From UBA1550 sp049294435 (GTDB taxonomy: Bacteria; Patescibacteriota; Minisyncoccia; Phycocordibacterales; UBA1550): 5,649 bases of DNA. Location: assembly GCA_049294435.1 (NCBI GenBank), contig JBAQCU010000011.1, positions 1-5,649 on the forward strand. The letters run 5' to 3'. Positions 5,609-5,649 of the stretch are shown piece by piece. The translations under genes were made by a program, and so were the position numbers. Numbering within the stretch: the stretch's first letter is position 1; every line of letters begins with the position of its first letter. The notes under the pieces are model-generated. The model worked only from the letters and a program-made list of their open reading frames with translations. It did no database searches and had not been told where the DNA came from.

Positions 5609-5615
5609 CTCCTTT
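5609..5615 (-). promoter_or_regulatory. Strong Shine-Dalgarno sequence of the zinc-ribbon gene
   Basis: Minus-strand AAAGGAG lies 6 nt before ATG 5602 and 3 nt before ATG 5605, favouring the former. It is the only clear ribosome binding site seen in the window. Upstream, an imperfect inverted repeat TTGG/CCAA (5624-5637) might be an operator, but the window ends too soon to place a promoter. Confidence 0.75.
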
Positions 5616-5649
5616 GTGATTAATTGGGAAATTCCAAATAGGATACTAG

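Overview
The window looks like a chromosomal piece of a bacterium with a small, compact genome, most likely a member of the Candidatus Patescibacteria (CPR). This is an inference. It rests on tightly packed genes, almost no Shine-Dalgarno sequences, and a familiar mixture of genes: a MYG1-type DHH protein, a DedA protein, a YvlD-type membrane protein, a processive GT2 glycosyltransferase and a membrane-anchored thioredoxin-like protein. Base composition is moderately AT-rich. All recognisable genes read through with the standard bacterial code and end in TAA or TAG. There is therefore no sign of the UGA recoding seen in Gracilibacteria and Absconditabacteria.

Layout. Positions 25-2831 carry a four-gene minus-strand operon, transcribed from right to left: D-2-hydroxyacid dehydrogenase, YvlD/phage-holin-IV-like membrane protein, DedA-family membrane protein, MYG1-family nuclease. 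The first two junctions are only 2 nt, and the last is a 53-nt overlap that encodes part of the first MYG1 metal motif. A short divergent control region (about 2832-2952) separates this operon from a plus-strand pair: a membrane GT2 glycosyltransferase (2953-4194) and a signal-anchored thioredoxin-fold protein (4211-4918). The control region holds an extended -10 element on each strand. It also holds a terminator-like hairpin between the plus promoter and the most likely glycosyltransferase start, which suggests attenuation or a regulated leader.

Positions 4919-5200 are non-coding and consist of six successive inverted repeats with stems of 8-15 bp and loops of 2-4 nt. Several CTCG/CGAG-rich spacers can also pair with each other over longer distance. 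The last hairpin, with a run of eight T on the minus strand, is a convincing terminator for the convergent gene to its right. That gene (5201-5602, minus) encodes a small zinc-ribbon protein of unknown function. It is the only gene here with a strong Shine-Dalgarno sequence.

Functionally, the left operon mixes metabolism (2-hydroxyacid reduction), membrane proteins (DedA and YvlD) and RNA/nucleotide handling (MYG1). The right pair looks devoted to making or exporting a surface polysaccharide, with an outward-facing thiol protein beside it. The most unusual parts are the hairpin array at 4919-5180 and the promoter-plus-hairpin leader at 2895-2952.
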